Shown piece by piece: positions 1-5,693 of a stretch of 7,379 nucleotides of DNA (positions within the stretch are counted from its first letter, which is position 1; every line of letters starts with the position of its first letter). Position numbers and translations under genes: made by a program. The stretch lies in the NCBI GenBank assembly GCA_002413185.1, contig DHWM01000074.1:1-7379 (forward strand), written 5' to 3'. The notes beneath the pieces are model-generated. The model was not told where the DNA came from and ran no database searches. It worked only from the letters and a program-made list of their open reading frames with translations. The DNA is from Actinobacteria bacterium UBA5182 (GTDB taxonomy: Bacteria; Actinomycetota; UBA4738).

Positions 1-743
1 ACGACGTACTTGTAGAGCATGAGCTTGTCGGCCATGCGCAGCATGCTGTCGAAGCGCATGTCGATCTCGGCCTGGCCCGCGGTGCCGACCTCGTGGTGCT
101 GCACCTCGATCGGGATACCGACCAGCTCGAGGACGCGCATCATCTCCGAACGCAGATCCTGGAACTGGTCCATGGGCGGAAGCGGGAAGTAGCCCTCCTT
201 GTACCGCGGCTTGTAGCCGAGGTTGTGGCCGCCCTCTTCGGCCCCCGAGTTCCAGGCGCCGGCCACGGAGTCGATGTGGTAATAGCCCTCGTGGCTGTTC
301 TGGTCGAACCGGATGGAGTCGAAGATGTAGAACTCGCACTCCGGACCCCAGTAGCTGGTGTCGGCGATGCCCGTCTGCTCGAGGTGCAGTTCGGCCTTCT
401 TGGCGATGCCGCGAGGGTCGCGCGAATACATCTCGCCGGTGACCGGATCCTTGACGAAGCAATGGACCACCAGCGTCGGCACCCGGAGGAACGGATCGAT
501 GTAGGTGGAGGTGGGGTCCGGCACCAGCAGCATGTCGGACTCCTGGATCTCCTGGAAGCCTCGGATGGAGGAGCCGTCGAATCCGAATCCGTCGACGAAC
601 CCTTCCTCGGTGAACTCTGAGATGGGGATGGAGAAGTGCTGCATGAGCCCGGGAAGGTCGCAGAAGCGCAGGTCGACGATCTGCGCTTCGGCGTCCTTGG
701 CCAGGTCGAGGACGTCCTTGGGTGAGGTGGTTCCTTCGACCAT
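1..743 (-). CDS. glnA: Glutamine synthetase type I, N-terminal part (cut by window edge)
   Basis: This gene encodes cytoplasmic glutamine synthetase, which makes glutamine from glutamate, ammonia and ATP. 247 complete residues are visible, about half of the usual 450-480; the C-terminal half, including any adenylylation site, lies outside the window. The N-terminal beta-grasp region (about 20-100) contains FDGSSIRGFQ (55-64). The catalytic domain begins with GPECEFYIFD (133-142), whose two glutamates (E135, E137) match the family's metal ligands. HHEVGTAGQAEI follows at 216-227, a second hallmark block. The ATG at 743 is chosen because GGGAGG (756-751) precedes it by 7 nt and the family's N-terminus begins about here. 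It lies downstream of, and on the same strand as, the GlnR-like gene, after a 151-bp gap holding a candidate GlnR box and a -10 element. Identity is very secure from sequence motifs; nitrogen-responsive control is inferred. Confidence 0.97.
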   Translation of the reverse strand, partial: MVEGTTSPKDVLDLAKDAEAQIVDLRFCDLPGLMQHFSIPISEFTEEGFVDGFGFDGSSIRGFQEIQESDMLLVPDPTSTYIDPFLRVPTLVVHCFVKDPVTGEMYSRDPRGIAKKAELHLEQTGIADTSYWGPECEFYIFDSIRFDQNSHEGYYHIDSVAGAWNSGAEEGGHNLGYKPRYKEGYFPLPPMDQFQDLRSEMMRVLELVGIPIEVQHHEVGTAGQAEIDMRFDSMLRMADKLMLYKYV

Positions 744-750
744 GCGCAAG

Positions 751-756
751 CCTCCC
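751..756 (-). promoter_or_regulatory. Shine-Dalgarno site of glnA
   Basis: GGGAGG read on the minus strand sits 7 nt before the ATG at 743 and fixes that codon as the glnA start. Confidence 0.75.
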
Positions 757-790
757 TCGAGCTGGGGGAAGGGCGAGATGGAATGCCCCG

Positions 791-796
791 AGCGTA
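791..796 (-). promoter_or_regulatory. Candidate -10 element of glnA
   Basis: TACGCT on the minus strand fits the actinobacterial TAnnnT -10 pattern. It would place the transcript start near 784 and give a leader of about 40 nt. No good -35 hexamer lies about 17 nt upstream (AGCTCG is there), which suits an activator-dependent promoter. This is a motif call only. Confidence 0.4.
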
Positions 797-828
797 CCGG
801 GTCGGTCGCGCCCCGAGCTCCCGGCCCC

Positions 829-844
829 GTTAATTCCTTGTTAC
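829..844 (-). promoter_or_regulatory. Candidate GlnR operator upstream of glnA
   Basis: The minus strand reads GTAACAAGGAATTAAC, an AT-rich island in very GC-rich DNA. It fits the GTnAC-n6-xxAAC form of actinobacterial GlnR boxes and the AC-n9-AC core described for mycobacterial GlnR. The second half-site, TTAAC, matches the GaAAC form at only three of five bases. If transcription starts near 784, the box covers about -45 to -60, a typical activator position. The gene immediately upstream encodes a GlnR-like protein, which strengthens the call. Binding is inferred. Confidence 0.55.
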
Positions 845-894
845 GTCCGGGGTTCTGTGGCGGTCCGGTCGTCCCCCCATCGGTTCGGTGACGC

Positions 895-1572
895 TCAGGG
901 TTCCGACGAAGCGCCCGGCTCGGCGACGCGGTACCCGACGCCTCGGACGGTCTGGATGAGCCCTTCGTGCTCGGATCCCAGCTTCGCCCGAAGGCGGCGG
1001 ATGTGCACGTCCACCGTCCGGGTGCCCCCATAGAAGTTGTAGCCCCACACCTGCTGCAGAAGCTCGCTCCGGGTGAACACGCGGCTGGGTCGCTGCACCA
1101 GGAACCGCAGCAGCTCGAACTCCTTGTAGGTGAGGTCCATCACCTGTCCCGCCACGCCCACGTGGTACGTCTCGGTGTTGATCGAAAGCGGCCCCAGCCG
1201 GATCGTAGCGTCGCCGCCACCGCCCGTTCGGCGTGTCAGCATGGCCAGGCGGAGGCGGAGCTCGGCCACCGAGCAGCCGGAGTGCACGAATTCCTCGGCC
1301 ACGTCCTGCCACCGGAACCGTTCCAGGTCCGAGCGGGACAGCAGGACCAGGACCGGCACCCCCGATCGCTCCGCCACGATGGCTTCGAGCAGACGGTGGG
1401 CGTGCTCGGGGTTCTCCTCCGCGTCCGCGATCACCGCGGTCGGCGCGATCTCCGCGAGGTGAGCCACCGAGTCGACGGCCAGCGGCTCCACCTTGATGTC
1501 GAGCCCAAGCGAGAGGATGGCGGGGAGGGCCAGGTCGGGCGAGCGATCGGTCAGGAAGGCGATTCGACCCAA
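895..1572 (-). CDS. glnR: GlnR-like OmpR-family nitrogen regulator
   Basis: This 225-residue DNA-binding protein has an atypical receiver domain (about 1-115) and an OmpR/PhoB winged helix (about 124-216). The winged-helix block runs through LTYKEFELLRFL, RVFTRSELLQQVWGY and GGTRTVDVHIRRLRAKLG, ending in TVRGVGYRV, and closely resembles actinomycete GlnR. The receiver keeps an aspartate at residue 50 (VIADAEEN), the position of GlnR's conserved Asp50. It lacks the paired acidic residues near the N-terminus (LTDRSPD) and a clear Thr/Lys switch, so ordinary phosphorelay is unlikely, and no histidine kinase gene is nearby. GlnR normally activates or represses nitrogen genes such as glnA. The start is a TTG; an in-frame TAG five codons upstream rules out a longer protein. 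There is no Shine-Dalgarno sequence, and a TAGGCT element lies 9 nt upstream. It is divergent from the MoaD-like gene and tandem with glnA. Assignment to GlnR rather than another OmpR regulator rests on recalled family resemblance plus the glnA neighbour. Confidence 0.85.
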   Translation of the reverse strand: MGRIAFLTDRSPDLALPAILSLGLDIKVEPLAVDSVAHLAEIAPTAVIADAEENPEHAHRLLEAIVAERSGVPVLVLLSRSDLERFRWQDVAEEFVHSGCSVAELRLRLAMLTRRTGGGGDATIRLGPLSINTETYHVGVAGQVMDLTYKEFELLRFLVQRPSRVFTRSELLQQVWGYNFYGGTRTVDVHIRRLRAKLGSEHEGLIQTVRGVGYRVAEPGASSEP

Positions 1573-1581
1573 GGCGAGCCG

Positions 1582-1587
1582 AGCCTA
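1582..1587 (-). promoter_or_regulatory. Candidate -10 element of glnR
   Basis: TAGGCT on the minus strand ends 9 nt before the TTG start, and there is no Shine-Dalgarno sequence between. This suggests a leaderless or nearly leaderless transcript. No -35 is obvious. A second candidate, TAGGGT at 1614-1609, lies further upstream. Confidence 0.35.
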
Positions 1588-1607
1588 GCAGACGACCTTC
1601 GGCCGGG

Positions 1608-1613
1608 TACCCT
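1608..1613 (+). promoter_or_regulatory. Candidate -10 element of the MoaD-like/LLM operon
   Basis: TACCCT on the plus strand ends 9 nt before the GTG at 1623, with no Shine-Dalgarno sequence. The same seven bases read on the other strand give TAGGGT, so this spot could serve both directions. Confidence 0.35.
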
Positions 1614-1622
1614 AGCCGGGTC

Positions 1623-1883
1623 GTGATCCGGGTTCGGCTCTTCGCGGCGGTCCGAGAGTTGGCGGGTTCCTCGGAGGTGGAGGTCGACGCCTCGACCGTC
1701 GGGCAGGTTCTGGACCAGCTCTCCTTCAGGCTCGGGCCCGAGTTCGACCGGATCATGTCGGCCGGCGCCGTAGTGATCGACGGTGAGCGAGTGGGCCGCG
1801 ACCATCCTGTAACTTCCGGGCAGGAGGTGGCCTTGCTCCCTCCGGTTTCGGGTGGTTCGATCGACGAAGGAGGCAGTTCGTGA
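1623..1883 (+). CDS. MoaD/ThiS-like ubiquitin-fold sulfur carrier
   Basis: This 86-residue protein has the beta-grasp pattern of MoaD/ThiS carriers. It starts MIRVRLFAAVRELAG, has a central VVIDGERV strand, and near the end carries EVALLPPVSGG (68-78). Family members normally end exactly at this Gly-Gly, which is adenylated and turned into a thiocarboxylate that donates sulfur to molybdopterin, thiamin or, for CysO-type carriers, cysteine. Here eight residues (SIDEGGSS) follow G78, so the glycine is not free unless a protease trims the tail. The tail codons contain the Shine-Dalgarno sequence of the next gene, and the stop overlaps its GTG start (GTGA). The GTG start at 1623 has no Shine-Dalgarno sequence and a -10 element 9 nt upstream. 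No E1-like activating enzyme, MoaE or cysteine synthase is in view, so the pathway is unknown. Confidence 0.85.
   Translation: MIRVRLFAAVRELAGSSEVEVDASTVGQVLDQLSFRLGPEFDRIMSAGAVVIDGERVGRDHPVTSGQEVALLPPVSGGSIDEGGSS
1867..1873 (+). promoter_or_regulatory. Strong Shine-Dalgarno inside the MoaD-like gene
   Basis: AAGGAGG lies 6 nt before the GTG at 1880 and fixes the start of the LLM oxidoreductase. It is embedded in the codons for Glu82, Gly83 and Gly84 of the upstream protein, so it constrains that protein's C-terminal tail. Confidence 0.8.
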
Positions 1884-2734
1884 ACATCGGCATCGGCCTT
1901 CCCAACACCATCCCCGGCGCCCCCGGACCCATCCTGCTGGAGTGGGCCAGGCGGGCGGAACGGCGCGGGTTCTCTTCCCTCGCCACCATCGACCGCATCG
2001 CCTATCCGAGCTACGAATCCCTGATCACCCTGGCGGCGGCGGCCGCGGCGACCGAGCGGATCGGGCTGATGACGAACGTGCTGCTCGGGCCGACCCGGAA
2101 CCCCGTACTGCTCGCCAAGGAAGCGGCCAGCGTGGATCAGCTCTCCGGAGGGCGGTTCACGCTCGGAGTCGGAGTGGGGACCCGGGCCGACGACTACGAC
2201 GCGGCGGAGCAGGACTTCGGCTCTCGCGGCAGGCGGTGGGACGACGCGCTCGAGCTGATGCACCGGGCATGGGCCGGGGAAGCCGTCCATGGCGCTGACA
2301 AGCCCGTTGGACCCCAGCCCGTCCATGGTCACGCGGTGCCACTCCTGATCGGTGGGATGTCCGACAAAGCCGTCGAGCGAACGGTCAGATGGGGGATCGG
2401 GTGGACGGTGGGGGGCGCTCCGCCCGAGCAGGGAGGCCCCTTCGCCGACCGAATCCGCCGGGCCTGGAAGGAAGCGGGGCGCCAGGGCGAGCCGAAGATC
2501 GTGGGGCTGACGTACTTCGTCCTGGCGGACGGGGGGGAGGAACGGGCCCTGCAGACCCTCACGGACTACTATGGGGACTACGGCCCTCGGATCGCCCAGT
2601 TCATGCCGAAGGACCCCCGCTCGCTGAAGGAGACCGTCCGCAAGTTCGAGGAGTTCGGATTCGCCGAGCTCTTCATCGATCCTACCATCGCCGACCTCGA
2701 GGAGGTGGACCGAGCGGCCGACGCGGTGCTCTGA
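1880..2734 (+). CDS. LLM-class (luciferase-like) F420/flavin-dependent oxidoreductase
   Basis: This 284-residue cytoplasmic enzyme belongs to the bacterial luciferase-like TIM-barrel superfamily, which uses coenzyme F420 or FMN. Visible marks are the first strand (MNIGIGLPNT), an early helix with EWARRAERRGFSSL (21-34), TERIGLMTNVLLGPTRNP (58-75), and the typical SVDQLSGGRFTLGVGVG (84-100) followed by an acidic, aromatic stretch (DDYDA). A later PLLIGGMSDKAVER block is another usual barrel element. Length is normal for the short LLM group. The start GTG overlaps the previous stop by four bases and has a very strong Shine-Dalgarno sequence, so translation is probably coupled to the MoaD-like gene. 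The substrate cannot be read from sequence. F420 rather than FMN use is inferred from the subfamily feel and the probable actinobacterial host. No F420-synthesis gene is nearby. Confidence 0.88.
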   Translation: MNIGIGLPNTIPGAPGPILLEWARRAERRGFSSLATIDRIAYPSYESLITLAAAAAATERIGLMTNVLLGPTRNPVLLAKEAASVDQLSGGRFTLGVGVGTRADDYDAAEQDFGSRGRRWDDALELMHRAWAGEAVHGADKPVGPQPVHGHAVPLLIGGMSDKAVERTVRWGIGWTVGGAPPEQGGPFADRIRRAWKEAGRQGEPKIVGLTYFVLADGGEERALQTLTDYYGDYGPRIAQFMPKDPRSLKETVRKFEEFGFAELFIDPTIADLEEVDRAADAVL

Positions 2735-2818
2735 TGCCGAGATCCGAGCGCCATCGGTGGGCAAAGAGGCCAGGACTAGAAACCGCCTTTGTTGCTGTAC
2801 TCGAGGCGGATGAGCGGC

Positions 2819-2824
2819 TAGCAT
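2819..2824 (+). promoter_or_regulatory. Candidate -10 element of the propeller gene
   Basis: TAGCAT ends exactly 7 nt before the ATG at 2832, the spacing expected if transcription begins at the start codon. No Shine-Dalgarno sequence precedes the ATG. A leaderless transcript is likely. Confidence 0.45.
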
Positions 2825-2831
2825 CGGCCCT

Positions 2832-3185
2832 ATGCTGGCTCGCTCTCGCCCCCCGTTCTTGGCGCGCTCTGTCGCCCTGGCTCTGTCGAGCGCGGTGGCG
2901 TGGTTGGGCGTCGTCGCAGCCACTGGCGCCCGCGCCTCGGCTCTGTCGGCAGTCGAATGGTCGCCGGTAGGGCCCGAGGGCGGTGGGCCGTCCACGCTCG
3001 CGGTGGACCCCCACGATCCCGACACCGTGTACGCGGGCACGTCGAACGATGGGGTGTACCGCTCGGTCGACGGGGGCGTGTCATGGGATCCGCTGGGAGA
3101 CGGACCTCCAGACCAGATCAAGTCGATCGCCATCGATCCTTCGGCGCCGGGCACCGCCTACGCAGCGGGGATCGCCGGTGCGTGA
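2832..3185 (+). CDS. Propeller gene, segment 1: signal peptide and first blade
   Basis: This 117-codon segment begins with a basic n-region (MLARSRPPFLAR) and a hydrophobic core (residues 13-32), then an A-x-A site at 35-37 for signal peptidase I cleavage before LSAVEW. One full Asp box (RSVDGGVSW, 77-85) and the first strand of the next repeat follow. A TGA at 3183-3185 stops it in mid-blade, far too short to fold alone. The ATG is supported by the signal peptide and by the -10 element 7 nt upstream. Confidence 0.8.
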   Translation: MLARSRPPFLARSVALALSSAVAWLGVVAATGARASALSAVEWSPVGPEGGGPSTLAVDPHDPDTVYAGTSNDGVYRSVDGGVSWDPLGDGPPDQIKSIAIDPSAPGTAYAAGIAGA

Positions 3186-4528
3186 AGACGACCAACGGCG
3201 GAAGCGACTGGACGCACCTGGGCAGCGGCCTGCCGGGGACGAACGCCGTCGACCTGGTCATCGCACCCTCCGACACTTCGATCCTGTACGCCTCGTTCCT
3301 GCAGAGATCCCTTGGAGGAGCCACCGCGGTCGGCGTCTATCGGACCGCAGACGGCGGTGTCTCGTGGACGGCGGCTGAGGGAAACCTGCATCACCTCCAA
3401 GTTGGAAGCGTGCTGGATCTGGCGGTGGACCCGTCAGACCCCGACGTGGTCTACGGCTCCGCCCAATTCTTCTGTGACAGCTGCACGTCGGGCGGCTTGG
3501 TCAAGACCATTGACGGCGGCGCCCACTGGCATTCTGAACGGAACGGCTTGGATCCCGGCGGCACCTACGAAGACATCCTGATCGATCCGTCCAACCCTTC
3601 CTTCGTCTACACATGGACGGGGGAGGAATCAGGGGGCGGCGGCGGCGGCGTCTTCAGGACGAAGGACGGAGGACGAACGTGGCGGATCACCAACCACGGC
3701 CTTCCCGTGAATGAAGACGCGGCCGTCCCGGTGGCTGCGCTCGAGCTCGATCCGCTGGACCCAGACATCCTGTACGCCAGCCTGTCCGGGGTGCACCGGC
3801 TGTTCAAGACGGTCGACGCAACCCGAACGTGGTCCGGCATCCACACGGGCGTCGGGACATCGTTCTCCGAACTGGATATTGCGCCGTCCGATCCGTCGAT
3901 CGTGTACGCGCCCGGGCCGGCGGGGGTCTATCGGAGCGATGATGGTGGCCAGACCTGGACTCTGTTGGCCGACGACTTCACGAACATCGGCTTCGCCGAC
4001 GTCGCCTTCGCCGCGTCCGATCCAGCCATTGCCTACGCGGGGTCCACCACCGGCGCGGTGTACCGGTCTGCCGACGGCGGCAACAGCTGGGCCGCCACGT
4101 CGGGCAGCCTTCCCGGAGGCTACGGCGGCGCGATCACCTCGCTGGCCATCGACCCTTCGGATCCCGCTGTCGCGTATGTAGGGACGTTCCTGGACGGGTT
4201 GTTCAAGACCGAGGACGAGGGGGCCCATTGGCACCACGCGGATAGCGGGATCACCGACCTCGATCTCAGCGGCATCGTGATCGACCCGGCCGATACCTCC
4301 CTGGTCTATGTCGCAGCTTCGGGGAACGGCACGGGCCTCTACAGGTCGAAGGACGGCGGCCTGACCTGGCGGGTCGCCAACGCGGGGCTCGGGACGTATC
4401 CGCATGTGGAGGACCTGACCATCGACCCTCTCGACCCATCGGTCCTGTTCGCGGTCAGCTCTGACTCGGCCGGCACCGGCCGGCACAGGATCTACTTTCC
4501 ACCGATGGAGCCCGGAACTGGAACCTGA
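3182..4528 (+). CDS. Propeller gene, segment 2: main run of Asp-box blades
   Basis: This 448-codon stretch is in the -1 frame relative to segment 1. It opens mid-blade at VKTTNGGSDW and carries boxes 2-10: KTTNGGSDW, RTADGGVSW, KTIDGGAHW, RTKDGGRTW, a degenerate KTVDATRTW, RSDDGGQTW, RSADGGNSW, KTEDEGAHW and RSKDGGLTW. A possible GTG start at 3182 overlaps the TGA of segment 1 as GTGA, but it has no signal peptide of its own. It ends after the lesion at 4496-4498 in a short non-homologous tail (PPMEPGTGT). Confidence 0.75.
   Translation: MKTTNGGSDWTHLGSGLPGTNAVDLVIAPSDTSILYASFLQRSLGGATAVGVYRTADGGVSWTAAEGNLHHLQVGSVLDLAVDPSDPDVVYGSAQFFCDSCTSGGLVKTIDGGAHWHSERNGLDPGGTYEDILIDPSNPSFVYTWTGEESGGGGGGVFRTKDGGRTWRITNHGLPVNEDAAVPVAALELDPLDPDILYASLSGVHRLFKTVDATRTWSGIHTGVGTSFSELDIAPSDPSIVYAPGPAGVYRSDDGGQTWTLLADDFTNIGFADVAFAASDPAIAYAGSTTGAVYRSADGGNSWAATSGSLPGGYGGAITSLAIDPSDPAVAYVGTFLDGLFKTEDEGAHWHHADSGITDLDLSGIVIDPADTSLVYVAASGNGTGLYRSKDGGLTWRVANAGLGTYPHVEDLTIDPLDPSVLFAVSSDSAGTGRHRIYFPPMEPGTGT
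3635..3649 (+). repeat. (GGC)5 trinucleotide run in the propeller gene
   Basis: Five tandem GGC codons after a GGG codon encode six glycines in a loop just before the RTKDGGRTW box. Changes in copy number here would keep the frame. Confidence 0.6.
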
Positions 4529-4539
4529 GCGACGCGGGA

Positions 4540-4926
4540 TTGGGGACCGACAGCGTCACCGTGATCGCCGAGAGCCCAATCCGTCCCGACGTTCTCTACG
4601 TCGGGACGGAGACCGACGGCGTGTTCAGCTCGACGGACCGAGGGGCCACGTGGCGGAAGCGAAGCGGGGGGCTGCCCGATGGGGTCTCGGTCACTGCTGT
4701 GGCGACGAGCCCGGTCGATCCGGGGATCGCCTACGTGGGCCTCGAACGAGTCATCCAGTCCACCCTCCAGGGCATCGGCACATTCGTGACAACCGACCGG
4801 GGGAACAGTTGGTCGGAGAGCAATCGCGACCTGACCAGCCGAGTGTTGTTCGGGCTGGAGTTCACGCCCTCGGGCTCGACGATCGCCGCCACCGCCGCGG
4901 GAGGGTTGTTCGAGAAGCTGGTCTGA
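4540..4926 (+). CDS. Propeller gene, segment 3: last blades
   Basis: The frame is open from the lesion near 4497, and 4540 (TTG) is only a nominal first codon: homology to the repeat pattern begins at STDGARNWNLSDAGL (from 4498). 128 codons from 4540 include the boxes SSTDRGATW and VTTDRGNSW and finish with GLFEKLV, as a closing strand. There is no Shine-Dalgarno sequence or promoter, so it is unlikely to be an independent gene. Confidence 0.7.
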   Translation: MGTDSVTVIAESPIRPDVLYVGTETDGVFSSTDRGATWRKRSGGLPDGVSVTAVATSPVDPGIAYVGLERVIQSTLQGIGTFVTTDRGNSWSESNRDLTSRVLFGLEFTPSGSTIAATAAGGLFEKLV

Positions 4927-4929
4927 GCC

Positions 4930-5685
4930 CTAAGAGCCCGGGACGGGCTCGGCCGCCGCCTCCTGGTTTCCCGACTCGGCGACGTGGATGCCGCATTCGG
5001 TCTTCAGCAACCCGGACCACCGCCCAGCCCGTTCGTCCTCCCCGGGGAACACCATGCGGGTGCAGGGGGCGCACCCAATCGACTCGTACCCAAGGTCATA
5101 CAGCGTGTTGTGGGGCAGGTCGTTGTCCTTCAGGTAGGCCCACGCGTCACGGCGGGTCCAGCCGGCGATGGGGTTGACCTTCACGATGACCTCCCCGCCG
5201 TCGAGCTCCGTCTGGGAAATGATCGGGGTGCCCTTGCGGGTCCACGCGGAGTCACGTCGCATCGACGTCATCCACGCGTCGTACTCCTTGAGGGCCCGGG
5301 CGAACGGGACCACCTTGTTGAGCTCGCAGCACAGCTTGGGGTTGCGCTCGTAGAGGCGAGACCCGAACTCCTCGGCCTGGGAGTCGACGGTGTGGTCGCC
5401 CGTCAGCTCGATCACGTTCAGGCCCAAGGATTCGGTCAGGCGCTCCTTGAACGCGAGCGTCTCCGCGAAGTGGAAGCCGGTCTCCAGGAACAGCACCGGG
5501 ATGTCCGGTCGGACCTGCACCGCCATGTGCATGAGCGCCGTGCCTTCGGCCTGGAACGCCGACGCCACCGCGACCCGCTCGAGGCCCGAGTCGGACAGCG
5601 TCCATCGCACGATCGCCTCTGGAGGCTCGTGTTCGAAGCGGGCGTTCAGATCGCGAATGAGGTCTTCGCCGAGCAGCGTCTGCAT
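4930..5685 (-). CDS. cysH: Adenylyl-sulfate (APS) reductase, 4Fe-4S type
   Basis: This 251-residue cytoplasmic enzyme reduces adenylyl sulfate to sulfite with thioredoxin in assimilatory sulfate reduction. It has the PP-loop-like start SAFQAEGTALMHM (42-54), LFLETGFHFAET (65-76) and the RRDSAWTR substrate block (143-150). The cysteine pair C119-C120 and C205-x-x-C208 (GCAPCTR) are the ligands that bind a 4Fe-4S cluster in APS-type but not PAPS-type enzymes. The catalytic cysteine is C231 in ECGIH. The motif after the pair is CCELNKV, with Asn where many APS reductases have Arg. The ATG at 5685 is chosen over an in-frame TTG at 5724 because AGGAG precedes it by 8 nt and because the TTG abuts the -10 element. 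It is divergent from the ATP sulfurylase gene, which supplies its substrate. Confidence 0.93.
   Translation of the reverse strand: MQTLLGEDLIRDLNARFEHEPPEAIVRWTLSDSGLERVAVASAFQAEGTALMHMAVQVRPDIPVLFLETGFHFAETLAFKERLTESLGLNVIELTGDHTVDSQAEEFGSRLYERNPKLCCELNKVVPFARALKEYDAWMTSMRRDSAWTRKGTPIISQTELDGGEVIVKVNPIAGWTRRDAWAYLKDNDLPHNTLYDLGYESIGCAPCTRMVFPGEDERAGRWSGLLKTECGIHVAESGNQEAAAEPVPGS
4934..4950. terminator. Perfect hairpin between convergent genes (possible two-way terminator)
   Basis: GAGCCCG-GGA-CGGGCTC forms a perfect 7-bp stem with a 3-nt loop. It starts 8 nt after the propeller gene stop and lies within the last codons of cysH. No T-run follows on either strand, so intrinsic termination is uncertain. 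Confidence 0.35.
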
Positions 5686-5693
5686 GGGCGTGG

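Larger units (their letters stand above)
2832..4926 (+). pseudogene. Secreted Asp-box (BNR-like) beta-propeller protein, broken by two frameshifts
   Basis: Three adjoining open segments join into one protein of about 698 residues if one base is restored at each of two places. Restoring one near 3180 links GIAG to VKTTNGGSDW, and one T in the TTT run at 4496-4498 gives IYFSTDGARNW. The joined product has a signal peptide and at least 13 Asp-box motifs of the S/T-x-D-G-G-x-x-W type, including RSVDGGVSW, RTADGGVSW, RSKDGGLTW and VTTDRGNSW. Most are preceded by a D-P-x-D-P-x-x-x-Y strand about 20 residues earlier. Such repeats form beta-propellers in sialidase-, sortilin- and xyloglucanase-like proteins. 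Here no enzymatic residues are recognisable, so the function is unknown; glycan binding or a surface role is only a guess. Both lesions shift the frame the same way, and codon use stays normal after each, so the damage is recent or is sequencing error. The gene is convergent with cysH, 3 nt away. Confidence 0.8.

Noticed and set aside
2735..2831. The 97-bp gap between the LLM gene and the propeller gene as a site for a small gene or RNA
   Set aside because: Apart from the -10 element next to the ATG at 2832, I see no hairpin, repeat or supported open frame.
830..3154. A 774-codon open frame on the minus strand
   Set aside because: It runs antisense to the MoaD-like and LLM genes and out of frame through glnR. 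Its translation is Arg/Pro/Gly-rich with no recognisable domain. Long empty frames are expected at this GC content.
2900..3181. An ATG-started upstream part of the frame that becomes propeller segment 2
   Set aside because: The residues there (Arg-rich, no Asp box) are out of frame. The real blade sequence over this region is in segment 1, with the signal peptide.
3183..4500. Programmed -1 frameshifting at the two propeller gene junctions
   Set aside because: Neither junction has a canonical X-XXY-YYZ slippery heptamer, and I see no clear downstream stem or pseudoknot. A missing base is the simpler explanation.
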